A DNA stretch of 64,000 bases from Pseudaminobacter soli (ex Li et al. 2025) (GCF_029892515.1 NZ_JARXVF010000009.1:89749-153748), one strand, 5' to 3'. Shown: positions 1 through 9,734, counted from the first letter of the stretch. Notes: generated by a model not told the origin, from the sequence alone. Program-made: numbers and translations.

Positions 1-2265
1 ACGCGCGAAGCGGCTGTCCTCGATCATCACCCCCTTGGCAGAAGCATGCACGTCACCCGAGAGCTGGTCGAAGGCGTGCTGCGCCACCGCGTCGGTCGAC
101 GACATAAGGATAGCGTCATACAGCGGGTTGCCGCTGCCCAGGCTTTCCGCGCCCGCGCCGGCCGCCCTCTGGTTCGAGGTCAGGGCGACGTCGGTGAAGG
201 TCTTGTTCTGCTCCACATCGAGATAGACATGCGTCGGGTCGTAGTAGGCGACCAGGCCCATGAAGGCCGAAACTGCAGTGTCGCCGGTCAGCGTATAGGT
301 GCCGATGACGTTGTCGGCCTCCAGCACCGTGTAGTGCTTGCCCTGCAGATAGGGCCCGTTATCGAGCTTCACCACATTGAGCAGCACACCGTCTTCGATC
401 GTCGCCGTACCGGACACATTCATGCGATCGGCCAGACCCGCCGAGTTCAATTCCACCTCGTAGGTTGAGCCCTTCTTCTGATCGAGATCGCCATTGATGG
501 TGAGTAAGCCGATCGAGTTGCCCGGGCCGACGATGCCGCCGTCGTTGATGCGGACGCCAGGCGCATTGATGACGCCGTTGCCTCCCAGGATGCCGCCGTG
601 GTTCACGTCGACCGAGGAAGCGCTGGTAATCGTTCCCTGCACCTTGAGCGTGCCGCCGTCGTTCACATCGACGGAGGATGTACCGGAGAGCACTCCCAGC
701 ACATTGAGCGTGCCGTAGTCCACAACAGTGGCGCCGCTATAGTTGTTGGTGCCCAGCACAGTCGTGGTGCCCCAGGTCGTGGTGAGGCTGGCGGTGCCGC
801 CTATGTCCTTGATGGTGCCGCCGGTCGAGTAGATGGCCGCATTCAGCTTGCCGTTCTGGATCGTGCCGTTGCCGCCGAGATCCACTCTAGCTTGCGTCTG
901 CGTGGTGCCGCCGAGATCAAGCGTGGCGCCATCAACGGTCGTCTTGCCGGATGCGGCTCCCAGCGTGCCGGCGCCGGAAAGTTTCAGCACGGATTCGTGT
1001 GACACACTGGTGCCGCCGGAATAGGTATTGGCACCGGTCAGCGTGATGAAGCCCGACCACGACATCTGAACGGTTCCACCCCCGGTGATGACATTGTCGA
1101 CCACCGTGCCGTCATTCGGGAAGGAAACCAACCGCACGGACGCGCCCTGTGCGACGTCGATATTGCCGGACAACTGCGAAGTTGCACCGGTAAAGGTCAG
1201 AATATTGTATCCACCCGTGAAGTTGATGGCGTTTGCCTGCCTCAGGGGATCACCACTCATCCCGCCGGTGATGCTGCCGCCATTGTACATCGTGATGAAC
1301 AACGACGAGCCTTCCACGCCACCCCCGCCGAGACCAGCGACGCCGCCATTCGAGCCGGCGGCACCGCCATTGCCGCCCATCACCGTACCGTAGATATCGA
1401 GCCACACCGGAGTGGGATCCCCCAACGTCTGGGATACCGTTATTCCGGCCCCACCGTTGCCGCCGTAGCCGCCATTTGCGCCGCCGTCGCCACCATTGCC
1501 GCCGGTCACCGTACCTTCGATGAAAAAGGCCGGGCGATACCCATCCCCATCGAGCGGGGTATAGGTTGCCAGTCCGGTTCCACCGCTGCCGCCATCGCCG
1601 CCGCGAGCACCATAGAGTCCGTCACCGCCGGCGCCGCCATTGCCGCCGGTGAGAGTGAGATGGGACCACAGCACGCCTCCCCCCTGGCTCGCATCTGTTA
1701 GCTGGACGGCTGCGCCGTAGCCGCCGGCGCCGCCGCCGCCTGCAGCTCCGTACGTAATGGCCGCGCCACCGGCGCCGCCATTGCCGCCGGTTGTCGAGTA
1801 TTGCGGGATCCCACTGCCAGCAAAATCAACATAGCCATGCGAGCCGCCGCCGCCGCCGCTGCCATATCCGTCGCTGTCCGTTACACCGTTGCCGCCGTCG
1901 CGTGAGGAAAAAAATTTGCCGCCGGCGCCTCCAGCCGTAAATCCGTCATGTCCTGTGCCGCCGTCACCGCCGCTTGCGCCGGCGCCGCCACCGCCGCCGC
2001 CGCTGCCGCGATCGCCGACAACGGATCCATCGCCGCCGTCCTCGCCCCTGTTCCACGGCATGTAGGCATCGTCGCCGCCAGAAGCGTAGTTGATCATGTC
2101 AGACCGCGAGTCACCACCGCCGGCAAATGCCGGCGTCGTGAGAGCTGTGCTGAGAAGAAGTGTCGTCACCAGGCCGCTGATGCAGAGTGCCCGAGGGATG
2201 GCCTTGTTAGCATCCTGGGCCATCCAACGCAGTCTCGAAATTTCCAATTTGTACCCCAATCGCAT
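1..2265 (-). CDS. Autotransporter adhesin-like protein, Gly-rich passenger (partial, 3' end outside window)
   Basis: The frame is open for 755 codons from the ATG at 2265 to the left edge, so the C-terminus is missing. Residues 1-48 form a long signal peptide ending in TTPAFA. Residues about 50-360 are extremely rich in GGNGG/GGAGG-type repeats. Residues about 400-620 carry autotransporter-associated beta-strand repeats (GANTYSGGT near 410, GTNNYSGAT near 504). From about 698 comes a segment typical of the region just before the outer-membrane barrel (RAAGAGAESLG, then FDQLSGDVHASA). A type V secretion barrel should therefore follow outside the window. The probable role is surface adhesion or structure. 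The passenger ligand cannot be told. Family confidence is high; the exact start is moderately certain. Confidence 0.85.
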   Translation of the reverse strand, partial: MRLGYKLEISRLRWMAQDANKAIPRALCISGLVTTLLLSTALTTPAFAGGGDSRSDMINYASGGDDAYMPWNRGEDGGDGSVVGDRGSGGGGGGAGASGGDGGTGHDGFTAGGAGGKFFSSRDGGNGVTDSDGYGSGGGGGSHGYVDFAGSGIPQYSTTGGNGGAGGAAITYGAAGGGGAGGYGAAVQLTDASQGGGVLWSHLTLTGGNGGAGGDGLYGARGGDGGSGGTGLATYTPLDGDGYRPAFFIEGTVTGGNGGDGGANGGYGGNGGAGITVSQTLGDPTPVWLDIYGTVMGGNGGAAGSNGGVAGLGGGGVEGSSLFITMYNGGSITGGMSGDPLRQANAINFTGGYNILTFTGATSQLSGNIDVAQGASVRLVSFPNDGTVVDNVITGGGTVQMSWSGFITLTGANTYSGGTSVSHESVLKLSGAGTLGAASGKTTVDGATLDLGGTTQTQARVDLGGNGTIQNGKLNAAIYSTGGTIKDIGGTASLTTTWGTTTVLGTNNYSGATVVDYGTLNVLGVLSGTSSVDVNDGGTLKVQGTITSASSVDVNHGGILGGNGVINAPGVRINDGGIVGPGNSIGLLTINGDLDQKKGSTYEVELNSAGLADRMNVSGTATIEDGVLLNVVKLDNGPYLQGKHYTVLEADNVIGTYTLTGDTAVSAFMGLVAYYDPTHVYLDVEQNKTFTDVALTSNQRAAGAGAESLGSGNPLYDAILMSSTDAVAQHAFDQLSGDVHASAKGVMIEDSRFAR

Positions 2266-3111
2266 TAGTCGCCGCCCGCCCGTCTGGTACGGCTCGATTG
2301 AAGGTATTTACGTCGCGTCGCGCGAAAATTGGCCGGCAATGTGATTGCGCGATGTAAACGCATGTAAAGACGCCGCGCGCCTTTTGGTGCGACATATGTA
2401 GAGTTTGTCGCAAGCCGATCTAATCGCCTGGATCTCGGTTGTCGTGTTCGGGGCAGTTCACGTCAATGCACCAAGTGCGCCTAAAGGGCTTCTGACTGTC
2501 TGAGCTCCGAAGCTGCAGTTACCGGCCCGAAGGCGACATTTCGCAATCGACGCACAACCGAATTGCAGGCATGTTCTGTGACCTCGTCGCGGTCAACCGC
2601 CACCATTGCATTTGGTATACCGTTAGGTGACGCGCCGCGAGTTACACCTGTAGCCGGAACATGGAGGTCGACAGCTACCGCGAAGCCCTCACTCCGCGGC
2701 TGAAAGCGGCCACCGAAACTGGCCGCTTTGCACCTATCGATTTTGGATTTTCGGTTTTCTGACGGTGTTTTGGCAGCTGTTGATCGTAGTGTCTTGGCGC
2801 ACTCGATCGCAGTTTCGGCTAATAGGGCGTGCGGTAGCGTAGTTGTTGGTTGCGGGGGCTCGCAACCACCGATACCGACATTTGCTTCAGGTACCAGTTT
2901 GAACGAGATCGCCCCCATTTCCTGTATTGCGCGCACGCGACGGACCGTCAAGGCCGTCGCGCATAGGAAGGCCGTGGGGCAGCGTGACCCAGGCACGGCG
3001 CGCCTAGAACACGCCCGCGAAACTAATCTGACTACTGTTCAACTTGCGCGCAGCGCGAGCAGCGTCTGGCGGGCTGCCGGCGTCTCCAGTTGGCATTTGC
3101 GATGCAACCCG
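2266..3111. other. Intergenic stretch without a convincing gene
   Basis: About 850 bases upstream of the autotransporter. Open frames on both strands here have no recognisable domain and look like chance frames in GC-rich DNA. Two structures are visible: a GGTATACC palindrome (2614-2621) and a perfect 10-bp hairpin (2703-2729). The autotransporter promoter should lie in the first 200 bases, but no clear -35/-10 pair stands out. Confidence 0.5.
2703..2729. terminator. Perfect 10-bp inverted repeat, terminator-like hairpin
   Basis: AAAGCGGCCA (2703-2712) and TGGCCGCTTT (2720-2729) are exact reverse complements around a 7-base loop. Neither side has a real U-run beyond three bases and no intact gene ends here. 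It may be a terminator left from a lost gene. Confidence 0.4.
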
Positions 3112-3264
3112 CTATCCGAGCCGTGAGCTGATCTTGCACAGATAGATGACGGCGCCGTCATAAGGCGCGACGATTTTTCCGCAGTCTGCGCGAAAGCCGA
3201 TCACATCGCCCTCGCTTATCTCCTCGCCGGTGCCGAACTGGCGTACCAGCCGGTCCTCTGGCGT
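3112..3264 (-). pseudogene. Remnant: C-terminal tail of a succinylglutamate desuccinylase/aspartoacylase-like protein
   Basis: A 50-codon frame bounded upstream by an in-frame TAA (3265-3267) and ending in TAG (3112-3114). It reads EDRLVRQFGTGEEISEGDVI, then GKIVAPYDGAVIYL. This resembles the extreme C-terminal beta-rich part of zinc deacylases of the succinylglutamate desuccinylase/aspartoacylase (DoeB-like) family, where a segment like ILAPYDGVVVFL is common. There is no start codon and no catalytic domain, so it is a fragment. Family assignment is from pattern memory only and moderately weak. Confidence 0.35.
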
Positions 3265-3351
3265 TTAGCATTACAAAACCTTAATTTTACGGCCACAACT
3301 TCGCCTTGTAGTCCAAGAAGGCTGTGCCACTGCCTTTCAGGAGACGATGCG

Positions 3352-3882
3352 ATGGCTCCCACTACCTACTCTTCAACGCAGAAGCTTCTGCACTGGGCTC
3401 TGTTTGCGCTCGTGGTATTTCTTTACGCGCTCACCTTCGGAGAGGACCTGTTCCAGAGAGGAGATCCGACCGTTGACGCAATCTGGCGTGTACATATCTC
3501 GGTCGGGTTGCTTCTCGCCGCACTGGTCCTCTGGAGGGTGGTATTGCGCACCTTGAGAGGTGCACCCGGCTTACCGGAAAACACGAGTGAACTTGAACGC
3601 GCAGGTGCCAAGATCGCCCACTTGGTTCTTTACACACTGCTGATCGCCATTCCGGTGCTGGGAATTCTCCTGACCTGGTATCGCGGAAATGATCTCAGCT
3701 TTTTCGGCCTGTTCACGATTCCATCTCCGGTCACGCCGGACCGCGGGATCGCTCGAAACATTCGCGAACTTCATAGCCTTTGCGCCAACGGCATCCTCAT
3801 AATCGCCGGACTGCATGCGCTGGCCGCTCTCTGGCACAAGTTCGTGCGGCGAGATGCGGTTCTGACAAGAATGCTGCCTTAA
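3352..3882 (+). CDS. Cytochrome b561 (CybB-type) membrane haem protein
   Basis: A 176-residue four-helix membrane protein of the prokaryotic cytochrome b561 family, a di-haem quinol-linked electron carrier of the inner membrane. Family histidines are visible: H14 in QKLLHW, H49 in RVHISVG, and histidines in the fourth-helix region (ELHSLCANG, GLHALAALWHKF). Length matches the usual 170-190 residues. The start is supported by AGGAG at 3339-3343, eight bases before the ATG. It stands alone between remnants and shows no operon partner. In other bacteria such proteins oxidise ubiquinol or work with superoxide; the physiological partner here is unknown. Confidence 0.85.
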   Translation: MAPTTYSSTQKLLHWALFALVVFLYALTFGEDLFQRGDPTVDAIWRVHISVGLLLAALVLWRVVLRTLRGAPGLPENTSELERAGAKIAHLVLYTLLIAIPVLGILLTWYRGNDLSFFGLFTIPSPVTPDRGIARNIRELHSLCANGILIIAGLHALAALWHKFVRRDAVLTRMLP

Positions 3883-4007
3883 CCAGAGATCACGCCCCGC
3901 AGATCGCGCTGCCCGATGTGGAGGTGTCGATCATCTGGACGGCTCCGACGCGACCGACGATGGCGCAGCTTTGGTCGTCCCCGCCGACGGTGTGTCCGCT
4001 CCATTGA

Positions 4008-4849
4008 TCAGTTGATCGGAATCCAGATTTCGACCTCACCGAAGCCGCTCTCGGGATCGAAACGCTCGTCATAGCGCTCGAAGTCTGGCGCATCCGCCAC
4101 CTCAAGACCCGACTCCGGCAGGTACTTGTTCCAGATTGTATAGGTGGTGCTGCGGAACGTGGAGATATGCCCTCGGTGCGTAAACACCACGTAACGGTGG
4201 GCGGGGATTCGAATACGGCTCAATTCCGCGGAAATATCGGAGAAGTCGGAGACCTCCACACCACAGATGTACTCGAAACTGCCGCATCGTCGCTGTTGCA
4301 GCAAACTCCGTAGGTCGTCCACCCGAGCTGCCCGGGGATATTACCAATAGAGGGCCCGAAACGCTGCCATTGCGCCGGAATGCCCTCGTTGGTCTCGAAA
4401 GTGTAGCGGACGCCAAGGCCAGTAATTAACAGGGCTTGACTGTCCTCCATACGCGGGGCTTCCAGCTCAACGAGAAGGTTGGGATCCATCCTGATCGGCT
4501 CCAAAAGTTCTAGGTTTTCGATATGACCTTGGCCGCGCACCTGTTCGGGCGTAAGGCCAAAGTGATTGCGGAAGGCCCTGGAGAAAGCCTCGTGGGAGCC
4601 GTAACCTGCGTCCAGTGCCACGGCTAGAATGTCTGGTGCGCCGCCGGAAAGCGCTCGCGCAGCCTCGGCCAAGCGGCGGCTGCGGAGATAACCCATCACG
4701 GTGTGGCCAGTAGCGGCCCCGAAGGCCCTCGACAAATGAAAGCGCGAGACGCCGCTCGCCTCTGCGACCTCCGCCAACGAAATGGCTTGTGCGAAGCGGC
4801 TCTCAATGAACTACAGGGCTTTCGCGACAGGATCCATGCGCGCTCCCAT
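4008..4849 (-). pseudogene. Broken AraC-family regulator with GyrI-like effector-binding domain
   Basis: Read from the ATG at 4849, the frame meets TAG at 4811-4813 after 12 codons. Relatives usually have Trp there (KALWFIESRF), so this is probably TGG to TAG. After that stop the AraC helix-turn-helix is well preserved (EVAEASGVSRFHLSRAFG, GYGSHEAFSRAFRNHFG). It is followed by a GyrI/effector-binding domain that shifts frame near 4281-4284. The sequence GVCCNSDDA should continue as GSFEYICGVEVSDF, and that continuation is found in another frame and runs to IWIPIN. A single base appears lost in a GCGGG run. Two independent lesions suggest a true pseudogene. An internal start at 4777 could still give a truncated DNA-binding protein. 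Confidence 0.75.
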
Positions 4850-5084
4850 GAAGACCTCCCCCCTTATGGTCGATTCCAAACGCGGCCATTTGATCGTCGT
4901 TGCGCACGCACGGGATGTCTACATCGGGTCGGAAACAGATCCCGAATGCCGCCTGCTCAGGCGGGATGAACGACGGCGCCATGATCCGTCCGCCCGCAAT
5001 CGCGGCCAGCGGCGGGGCTACAGCGCGACCTCCCAATGTCTGCTTCCCGGCAGTGACGCAACCTGCCTCTACGGCCGACACGGA

Positions 5085-5560
5085 GCGCGCCATCGCCGAC
5101 CGGCACGTCAAGCTGAGTGACGCGATCCGCGCCCATCACCGCCGCAACCGACTGAACGGCGCTCGCCGGCCGAAGTCGCGGCTGTCGGGCCTAGTGGTCT
5201 GTGGCTGCTGCGGCGGTCCTTATGCGCTGCGCAGCGTCGACCGCTTCGCCTGCTCCAGCCATACCAGCAATGGCGCCTGTTCGAACAGGCGCACCATCGC
5301 ACCGAGCAGCGGGTGCTAGCCGGCCTGAAAGACCGGCTGATGGCGCCGGAGGCGGCGGCAGCGGCGCTGCGCGCCTGTGCCGAGGTGACAAACCGGCTCA
5401 ACCGCGAACACCGCGCCAACGCCAGCGCCTGGAAGGGGGACCTCGTAAAGGTGGCGAAACAGATCCGCGGCGTCATCGAGGCGATCAAGGCCGGCATGTT
5501 CCACGCCAGCATGAAGGCGGAGATGGATAGGCTCGCGGCGCGCAAGGCAGAGTACGGTTC
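5085..5560 (+). pseudogene. Remnant of a large serine recombinase (zinc-ribbon and C-terminal part)
   Basis: Only the C-terminal half remains. The recombinase zinc beta-ribbon reads LSGLVVCGCCGGPYALR, then FACSSHTSNGACSNRRTI, with the paired Cys of the zinc site. The frame then shifts near 5300 and continues as EQRVLAGLKDRLMAPE and LNREHRANASAW, the usual coiled-coil tail. The N-terminal catalytic resolvase domain with its Ser is absent. Homology fades after about 5550. This marks a former integrated element, possibly the agent that brought in neighbouring accessory DNA. Confidence 0.7.
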
Positions 5561-5785
5561 TTCTGGCGTGCTGTATGACAGCTGGCTCAGAGGTGCTCAC
5601 TGATACCTGTTCGACGTGGGCCGCTCTTTCCCTAGGTTCTGGACGCCCGCACTCGCCACTGCGCTCCCCTGCGTCGACCAGCAGCACGCCAAGAACAGAC
5701 CTATCGGATAACGAACGCGCTGATACATCCGGCTTGGCGGCGGCAAGCAACCACTCGATGCTTGCCGAGGCGCCGTTGCCCGCGC

Positions 5786-6787
5786 TTATTTCAGTCCGGC
5801 TTCGTAGCGGTCCCAGGAGCTGACGATGTCCTGCGCCAAAGCATTGCCGACGCGGTAGGCGTTCTGCGTCGCCGGACCAAAACCGCCAGACTTCGCCTTC
5901 AGAGAATCAATCGCCGCCTGGTCTTCGTGCGGTCTGTCGAAATTGGAAGCCGTGCGCAAAACCGCGATACGATTGAAATCCAGACGGCCAGCATCGGCGG
6001 CACGCTTCAGTGCGGTGAGCGTCGAATTGTCTTCCATCTGGCTGGTGCAATAGTCGGCCTTGCCGTCGGTCAGCGTCTTGGCATGCTCGGCCAGTTCGGT
6101 CGCGATCTCGGCCCCGTGCCAATAGGTGTCGGCTGAGACGGTCGTGCATGCAGTCACCGCCGGCTTAGCCTTGGCGGCTGCTTGGCTGTAATGCGCGCGA
6201 TAGGCGGCGGCGTCTTCGCTGTCGGCAAGTTCGACGCTCTTGCTGGCGGCCATGGCGGCGTCGAGCAACGGCTTGTTCATCTGATAGACTTCCGTGCCGG
6301 CGCCCCAGCCCTGCTTTTCGCCGGGCGCCTTAGCGCCCAGTTCAACAATGGCCGACTTCCAGTCTGCCGAAACTTCGTTGCGGCCGATGCGATGGAACAA
6401 GCCGCCGTCAACGACATAGTCGGCCCAGGTCGCAGCGCCCAACGTGCCCTTGGCGGGGTCGATGCCTGCAATGCCGGCAATGATGAAATAGGTTTTTGAG
6501 AGATCAAACTTGTCGGACAGTGCGACTGCCGCAGTCGAGGCGGCGGCATTGGCGAAGCCCATGGTCGTCGTCATTACGCAGATATCCGCGTTGCAGGCGA
6601 CGGTTGGCGCATCCGCAGCAAGGCCCGGAACCGCGATCTTCTCATCCAGCTTGAGATTTTCCAGCCACGGCTTCGTTTCTTCGCCAAACATGGTGATGAC
6701 CAGAACCTTGGGCGCGATCGGCGCGGCCAGCGCGTATGACGGGATGGTGGCGGTCAAGGCGGCGAGTGAAAGCGATTTCAGGGACAT
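5786..6787 (-). CDS. Purine nucleoside permease (NUP family), predicted periplasmic
   Basis: 333 residues of the NUP family (PF06516), named after a yeast purine nucleoside transporter and related in fold to nucleoside phosphorylases. Residues 1-21 are a signal peptide (SLAALTATIPSYALA). The mature part starts APKVLVITMFGEE and has no membrane helices, so a periplasmic nucleoside-binding or phosphorylase-like protein is more plausible than a true permease. Other family segments are ITMFGEETKPW, TTTMGFANAAASTAA, and CTSQMEDNSTLTAL near the C-terminus. A TTGGAG ribosome site lies about five bases before the ATG. It has no operon partner; the downstream side holds the recombinase remnant. Confidence 0.85.
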   Translation of the reverse strand: MSLKSLSLAALTATIPSYALAAPIAPKVLVITMFGEETKPWLENLKLDEKIAVPGLAADAPTVACNADICVMTTTMGFANAAASTAAVALSDKFDLSKTYFIIAGIAGIDPAKGTLGAATWADYVVDGGLFHRIGRNEVSADWKSAIVELGAKAPGEKQGWGAGTEVYQMNKPLLDAAMAASKSVELADSEDAAAYRAHYSQAAAKAKPAVTACTTVSADTYWHGAEIATELAEHAKTLTDGKADYCTSQMEDNSTLTALKRAADAGRLDFNRIAVLRTASNFDRPHEDQAAIDSLKAKSGGFGPATQNAYRVGNALAQDIVSSWDRYEAGLK

Positions 6788-6821
6788 GGAAACTCCAAGG
6801 TGGACTTTGTTTTCAGTCTGC

Positions 6822-7022
6822 TCATTGCTTTTGGCGCGAGTTGGCGAACTGCAACACGGCCGTGCAGCTCATGTAGCCGACAAACCAAAGCTGCTCAATG
6901 CCTCTAGCTTCGAGGTCGAGGGCGGCCCGCGTCGTGGCGCTGACGCACATATGGGTGGCGAACCCGGCAACGATCATGCAGTCATGTATTTGGACGAGAC
7001 CGTGGAAATAAGAGACCGTCGT
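6822..7022 (-). pseudogene. Remnant of an isochorismatase-family cysteine hydrolase
   Basis: A frame open from 7022 to TGA at 6822-6824 reads CMIVAGFATHMCVSATTRAA, the conserved nucleophile segment of isochorismatase-like hydrolases, followed by FVGYMSCTAVLQFANSR. The N-terminal 100 or so residues, with the catalytic Asp and Lys, are gone: an in-frame TGA lies at 7023-7025. Its last codons lie about 35 bases upstream of the NUP gene on the same strand, so the pair may once have been an operon for nucleobase breakdown; this is inference. Confidence 0.55.
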
Positions 7023-7471
7023 TCAGTCTTCGGTAACCCGCGGCATCCCTACCCGTAAGCTGCTCTCAACGGTTCCCATCGCCGATCCGACGAAACGTCC
7101 GGTTGGGCGCGAGCCAATGTCGGATGAAATTCCAAGCGCTGTCCGAAGCCTCGATTTCATTCCGGTCCATCTTCCGAGGAACGAAATCTCTTCGACGCAT
7201 TACGTGCGGCAGACACCGATCCTAAGGAGCATGCCCGGCTAGACCGCGCCGGATGCAAGCGCACCGTGACAATATCTGGCACGGGGGCAACAGTTGAGAA
7301 GGCTCGAAAGAACACTCGCGAGGTTCTCACCAGCATCAGCGATGTCGTTTCTCGCGTGCTGCGCGCACCCGCTGTCGTCGATGTCAGATTGACGACAAGC
7401 TTGACAAGCCTTCGGCTAGCAGCTTCTTCCGCTTGGATTCCCCTCTTCGAGCGCTGTTATCATTGGCAGCC
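7023..7471. other. Intergenic stretch, no supported gene
   Basis: About 450 bases between the isochorismatase remnant and the EamA exporter. No frame on either strand shows a domain or a ribosome site with a sensible start. Probably decayed sequence. Confidence 0.45.
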
Positions 7472-8329
7472 TCAGCCATCGACCTTGACCTCACGGGACC
7501 GTACCGTGATTACCGTCCCGACTGAGCCGAGGACGATCAGGCCGATTGCCAATAGCTGTGAGCTCGCCAACCGCTCGTGAAGGATGATCAGGCCGACCAG
7601 CGCGCCGATTGCCGGCTCGAGGCTCATCAGGGTTCCGAGCGAACGAGAGGGCAGGTTGCGCAGCGCAAACATTTCCAGCGTGAAGGGTATCGCCGTAGAC
7701 AGGAGCGTCATGCCGAGTAGCAGCGGCACAAGGCCGAAATCCAGAGAAAACGTTTCCGTCTGATGCAGACCAATGGGAAGGGCGATGAGCGCTGCGATGG
7801 TCATGCCCAAAGCCGTCGTCCGCCCGCCGTGTTGCTGGCCGGCCTTCTTGCCGAGAACGATGTATACCGACCAGCAGACGGCGTTGCCCAATGCCCACAG
7901 AATTCCGATGGGATCGAGACTATCCGACGTTCCCACCATCGGCGTCAGTAGCAACAACCCGGTCGCGGCCAAGCCGACAAAGAGGAAATCCAGCGACCTG
8001 CGCGAGAAGACGACCGCAACTGACAGGGGGCCCAGGAATGCGATGGCCGAGGCGATGCCCAGCGGCAGTCGGCTCACCGCCATGTAGTACATAAGGTTCA
8101 TGCCGGCGAGAGAGACGCCGTAGCCAAGCAGGGCCTGCCAGTTCGACGCGTCTATCCGTGCCTTCCAGGCCCTGAGCGTGACTATCAGGATCAGAGAGCC
8201 CAGGCAGAGCCGCAGGGCGGCGGTTCCTTCGGCACCGAATATCGCGAACAGCGATTTTGCCGCCGTTGCTCCGACCTGAAAGGAAATCATCGCGGCCAAG
8301 AGCGCTAAAACGGGAACGAATGCGGGCAT
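7472..8329 (-). CDS. EamA/RhtA-like drug/metabolite exporter
   Basis: 285 residues from the chosen ATG at 8329, with ten hydrophobic segments and the duplicated EamA layout. The first helix begins right after the start (MPAFVPVLALLAAMISFQVG). RhtA-like features include TAALRLCLGSL, SAIAFLGPLSVAV and, in the second half, LGTLMSLEPAIGALVG and LHERLASSQLLAIG. Length fits RhtA (about 295), an inner-membrane exporter of threonine, homoserine and related amino acids. A longer frame reaching 8515 adds a non-hydrophobic 62-residue leader and overlaps the neighbouring gene, so it was not chosen. It is last in the minus-strand run DUF1989-ABC-M24-exporter and may export a product or excess amino acid. 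Confidence 0.8.
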   Translation of the reverse strand: MPAFVPVLALLAAMISFQVGATAAKSLFAIFGAEGTAALRLCLGSLILIVTLRAWKARIDASNWQALLGYGVSLAGMNLMYYMAVSRLPLGIASAIAFLGPLSVAVVFSRRSLDFLFVGLAATGLLLLTPMVGTSDSLDPIGILWALGNAVCWSVYIVLGKKAGQQHGGRTTALGMTIAALIALPIGLHQTETFSLDFGLVPLLLGMTLLSTAIPFTLEMFALRNLPSRSLGTLMSLEPAIGALVGLIILHERLASSQLLAIGLIVLGSVGTVITVRSREVKVDG

Positions 8330-8511
8330 CGGAGTCTTCACGTGCGAGACGGATTTCGGACAATGTTCACCATGCGATATCATCAGCCGGAGATGGCCAA
8401 ACGGCCGACGCCACATCCGCGCCCCGGCGCAACTCCTGCTGCCGGAGAGGAAAACAGGTGCGTCGTCGTCCCGCTTCCGCCCCAGCAAAAACCGCTTCAT
8501 GGACTGGCGGC

Positions 8512-9687
8512 TCAATAGAAGTAAGGCGACTTGGTGAGCAGCTCGTTCTTGTCCTTGCCGATGATGATGATGTCCTCGACAAAAGCCGAGCCGATCCCTG
8601 CGCTAGAGAGGAAGGCCTCTACGCCGAAGACCATGTTCTCACGCACGACATCGCTTGGCAGCGACATAACTGTCGATATTCGCGGCTGCTCGAACGAAAG
8701 GCCGATCCCATGACCGAAGAACGGAAAGTTCTTCATGATGGAAGAGACTTCGCCCCCGAACTCAGCGGTCAGGCGGTCTCCCTCCGCCGCAACGTCCAAT
8801 AGGCGCGCACCGGGCCGCATCATGTCCGACAGGCGCTGCACTATATTCACGGTGGCTTCCATCAGGCGGGTCTGCTCGCGATCAGCTGTGCCGCGCACGG
8901 CGGTGCGTCCCGGGTCTAGATAGTAGCCCTGCCAGAAGGCGGCGTGGACAGTGCCGCGCACCATGTCGCCCATGGCAGGGCTATCCGCGCTGGAGCCGGT
9001 CAGAGGAAAGCGATAGTCGTAGTCCATGGTCGCGCCGTGGTTGGCACCAATAGCCTGAATGCGGCCACCGCGACCCACTATGATGCGGGCGGCCTCGCCC
9101 GCCGCCTCCCGTTCCGAGCGGCCTGCAATCAATTCATGCATCAGCACGGTCATGGCCTCGGTCGCGTTTTCACCAGCGATCCGATAGCAATCGAGTTCGC
9201 GCGAACTCTTGATCGCGCGGGCTCGACGAACAAGATCGTCGCAGACCACCCATTCGATGTCTGGCGTGTTCTCCTCCAACTGCCGATAGTATTTCATCGG
9301 CACGAACTGGCTGCCACAGAATGCGACAGGACCGGAAATACCCTTTTCCCGCAGCGCCTTTGCGATGCTGAGGAACGGATGGTTGTCGCAGTGGACATTA
9401 TCCAGCGACAGAAGATCTACGCGTGGCTCCGGTTCATCAATATGCAGTTCGGGCTCGTGTCCCTTGCGAAGAATGACGCCAGAAAACGAGCGGGCCGACC
9501 AGATCAAGGAGTCCGTTCCGCCGCTGACCGAGTAGTGATTGGTCAGGTAAAGAATATCGCCGCAATTGTCCGTCGTGCCGCCACCACGGCCGAAAACAAC
9601 CGCAGTTTCGAAACCTTGCTTTTCCATGATGGCAAGGGTTCTCGACCAGCGGTCCTGATATTCTTCGATCGGAAAGTAGCGCAGCAT
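8512..9687 (-). CDS. M24-family (creatinase/aminopeptidase P-like) hydrolase
   Basis: 391 residues with an N-terminal creatinase-like domain (about 1-165) and a pita-bread C-terminal domain. Some metal-site residues are present: Asp in YYLDPGRT, His in GHGIGLSFEQP, Glu in FGVEAFLSS and Glu in FVEDIII. The first Asp of the usual D-D-H-E-E set is not seen, because the segment before YYLDPGRT reads GDMVRGTVHAAFWQG. A metal-free creatinase-like C-N hydrolase or an altered site is therefore possible. It follows the substrate-binding protein gene, separated by a hairpin, so it probably acts on the imported compound. It could hydrolyse an amide, a cyclic amidine or an Xaa-Pro bond. Confidence 0.75.
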   Translation of the reverse strand: MLRYFPIEEYQDRWSRTLAIMEKQGFETAVVFGRGGGTTDNCGDILYLTNHYSVSGGTDSLIWSARSFSGVILRKGHEPELHIDEPEPRVDLLSLDNVHCDNHPFLSIAKALREKGISGPVAFCGSQFVPMKYYRQLEENTPDIEWVVCDDLVRRARAIKSSRELDCYRIAGENATEAMTVLMHELIAGRSEREAAGEAARIIVGRGGRIQAIGANHGATMDYDYRFPLTGSSADSPAMGDMVRGTVHAAFWQGYYLDPGRTAVRGTADREQTRLMEATVNIVQRLSDMMRPGARLLDVAAEGDRLTAEFGGEVSSIMKNFPFFGHGIGLSFEQPRISTVMSLPSDVVRENMVFGVEAFLSSAGIGSAFVEDIIIIGKDKNELLTKSPYFY

Positions 9688-9734
9688 GATCTCTGTCCTG
9701 ATTGGTTGGGCGCCCCATCAGGGCGTTCGGGTAA

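Noticed and set aside
2843..2870. GGTTGCGGGGGCTCGCAACCACC looked at first like a tRNA 3' end or attachment site
   Set aside because: It is just a small inverted repeat (GGTTGCG/CGCAACC). No T-arm or anticodon stem can be built around it.
2481..2996. A 171-codon minus-strand frame before the autotransporter
   Set aside because: No recognisable domain, no ribosome site, and it spans the 10-bp hairpin. Treated as a chance frame.
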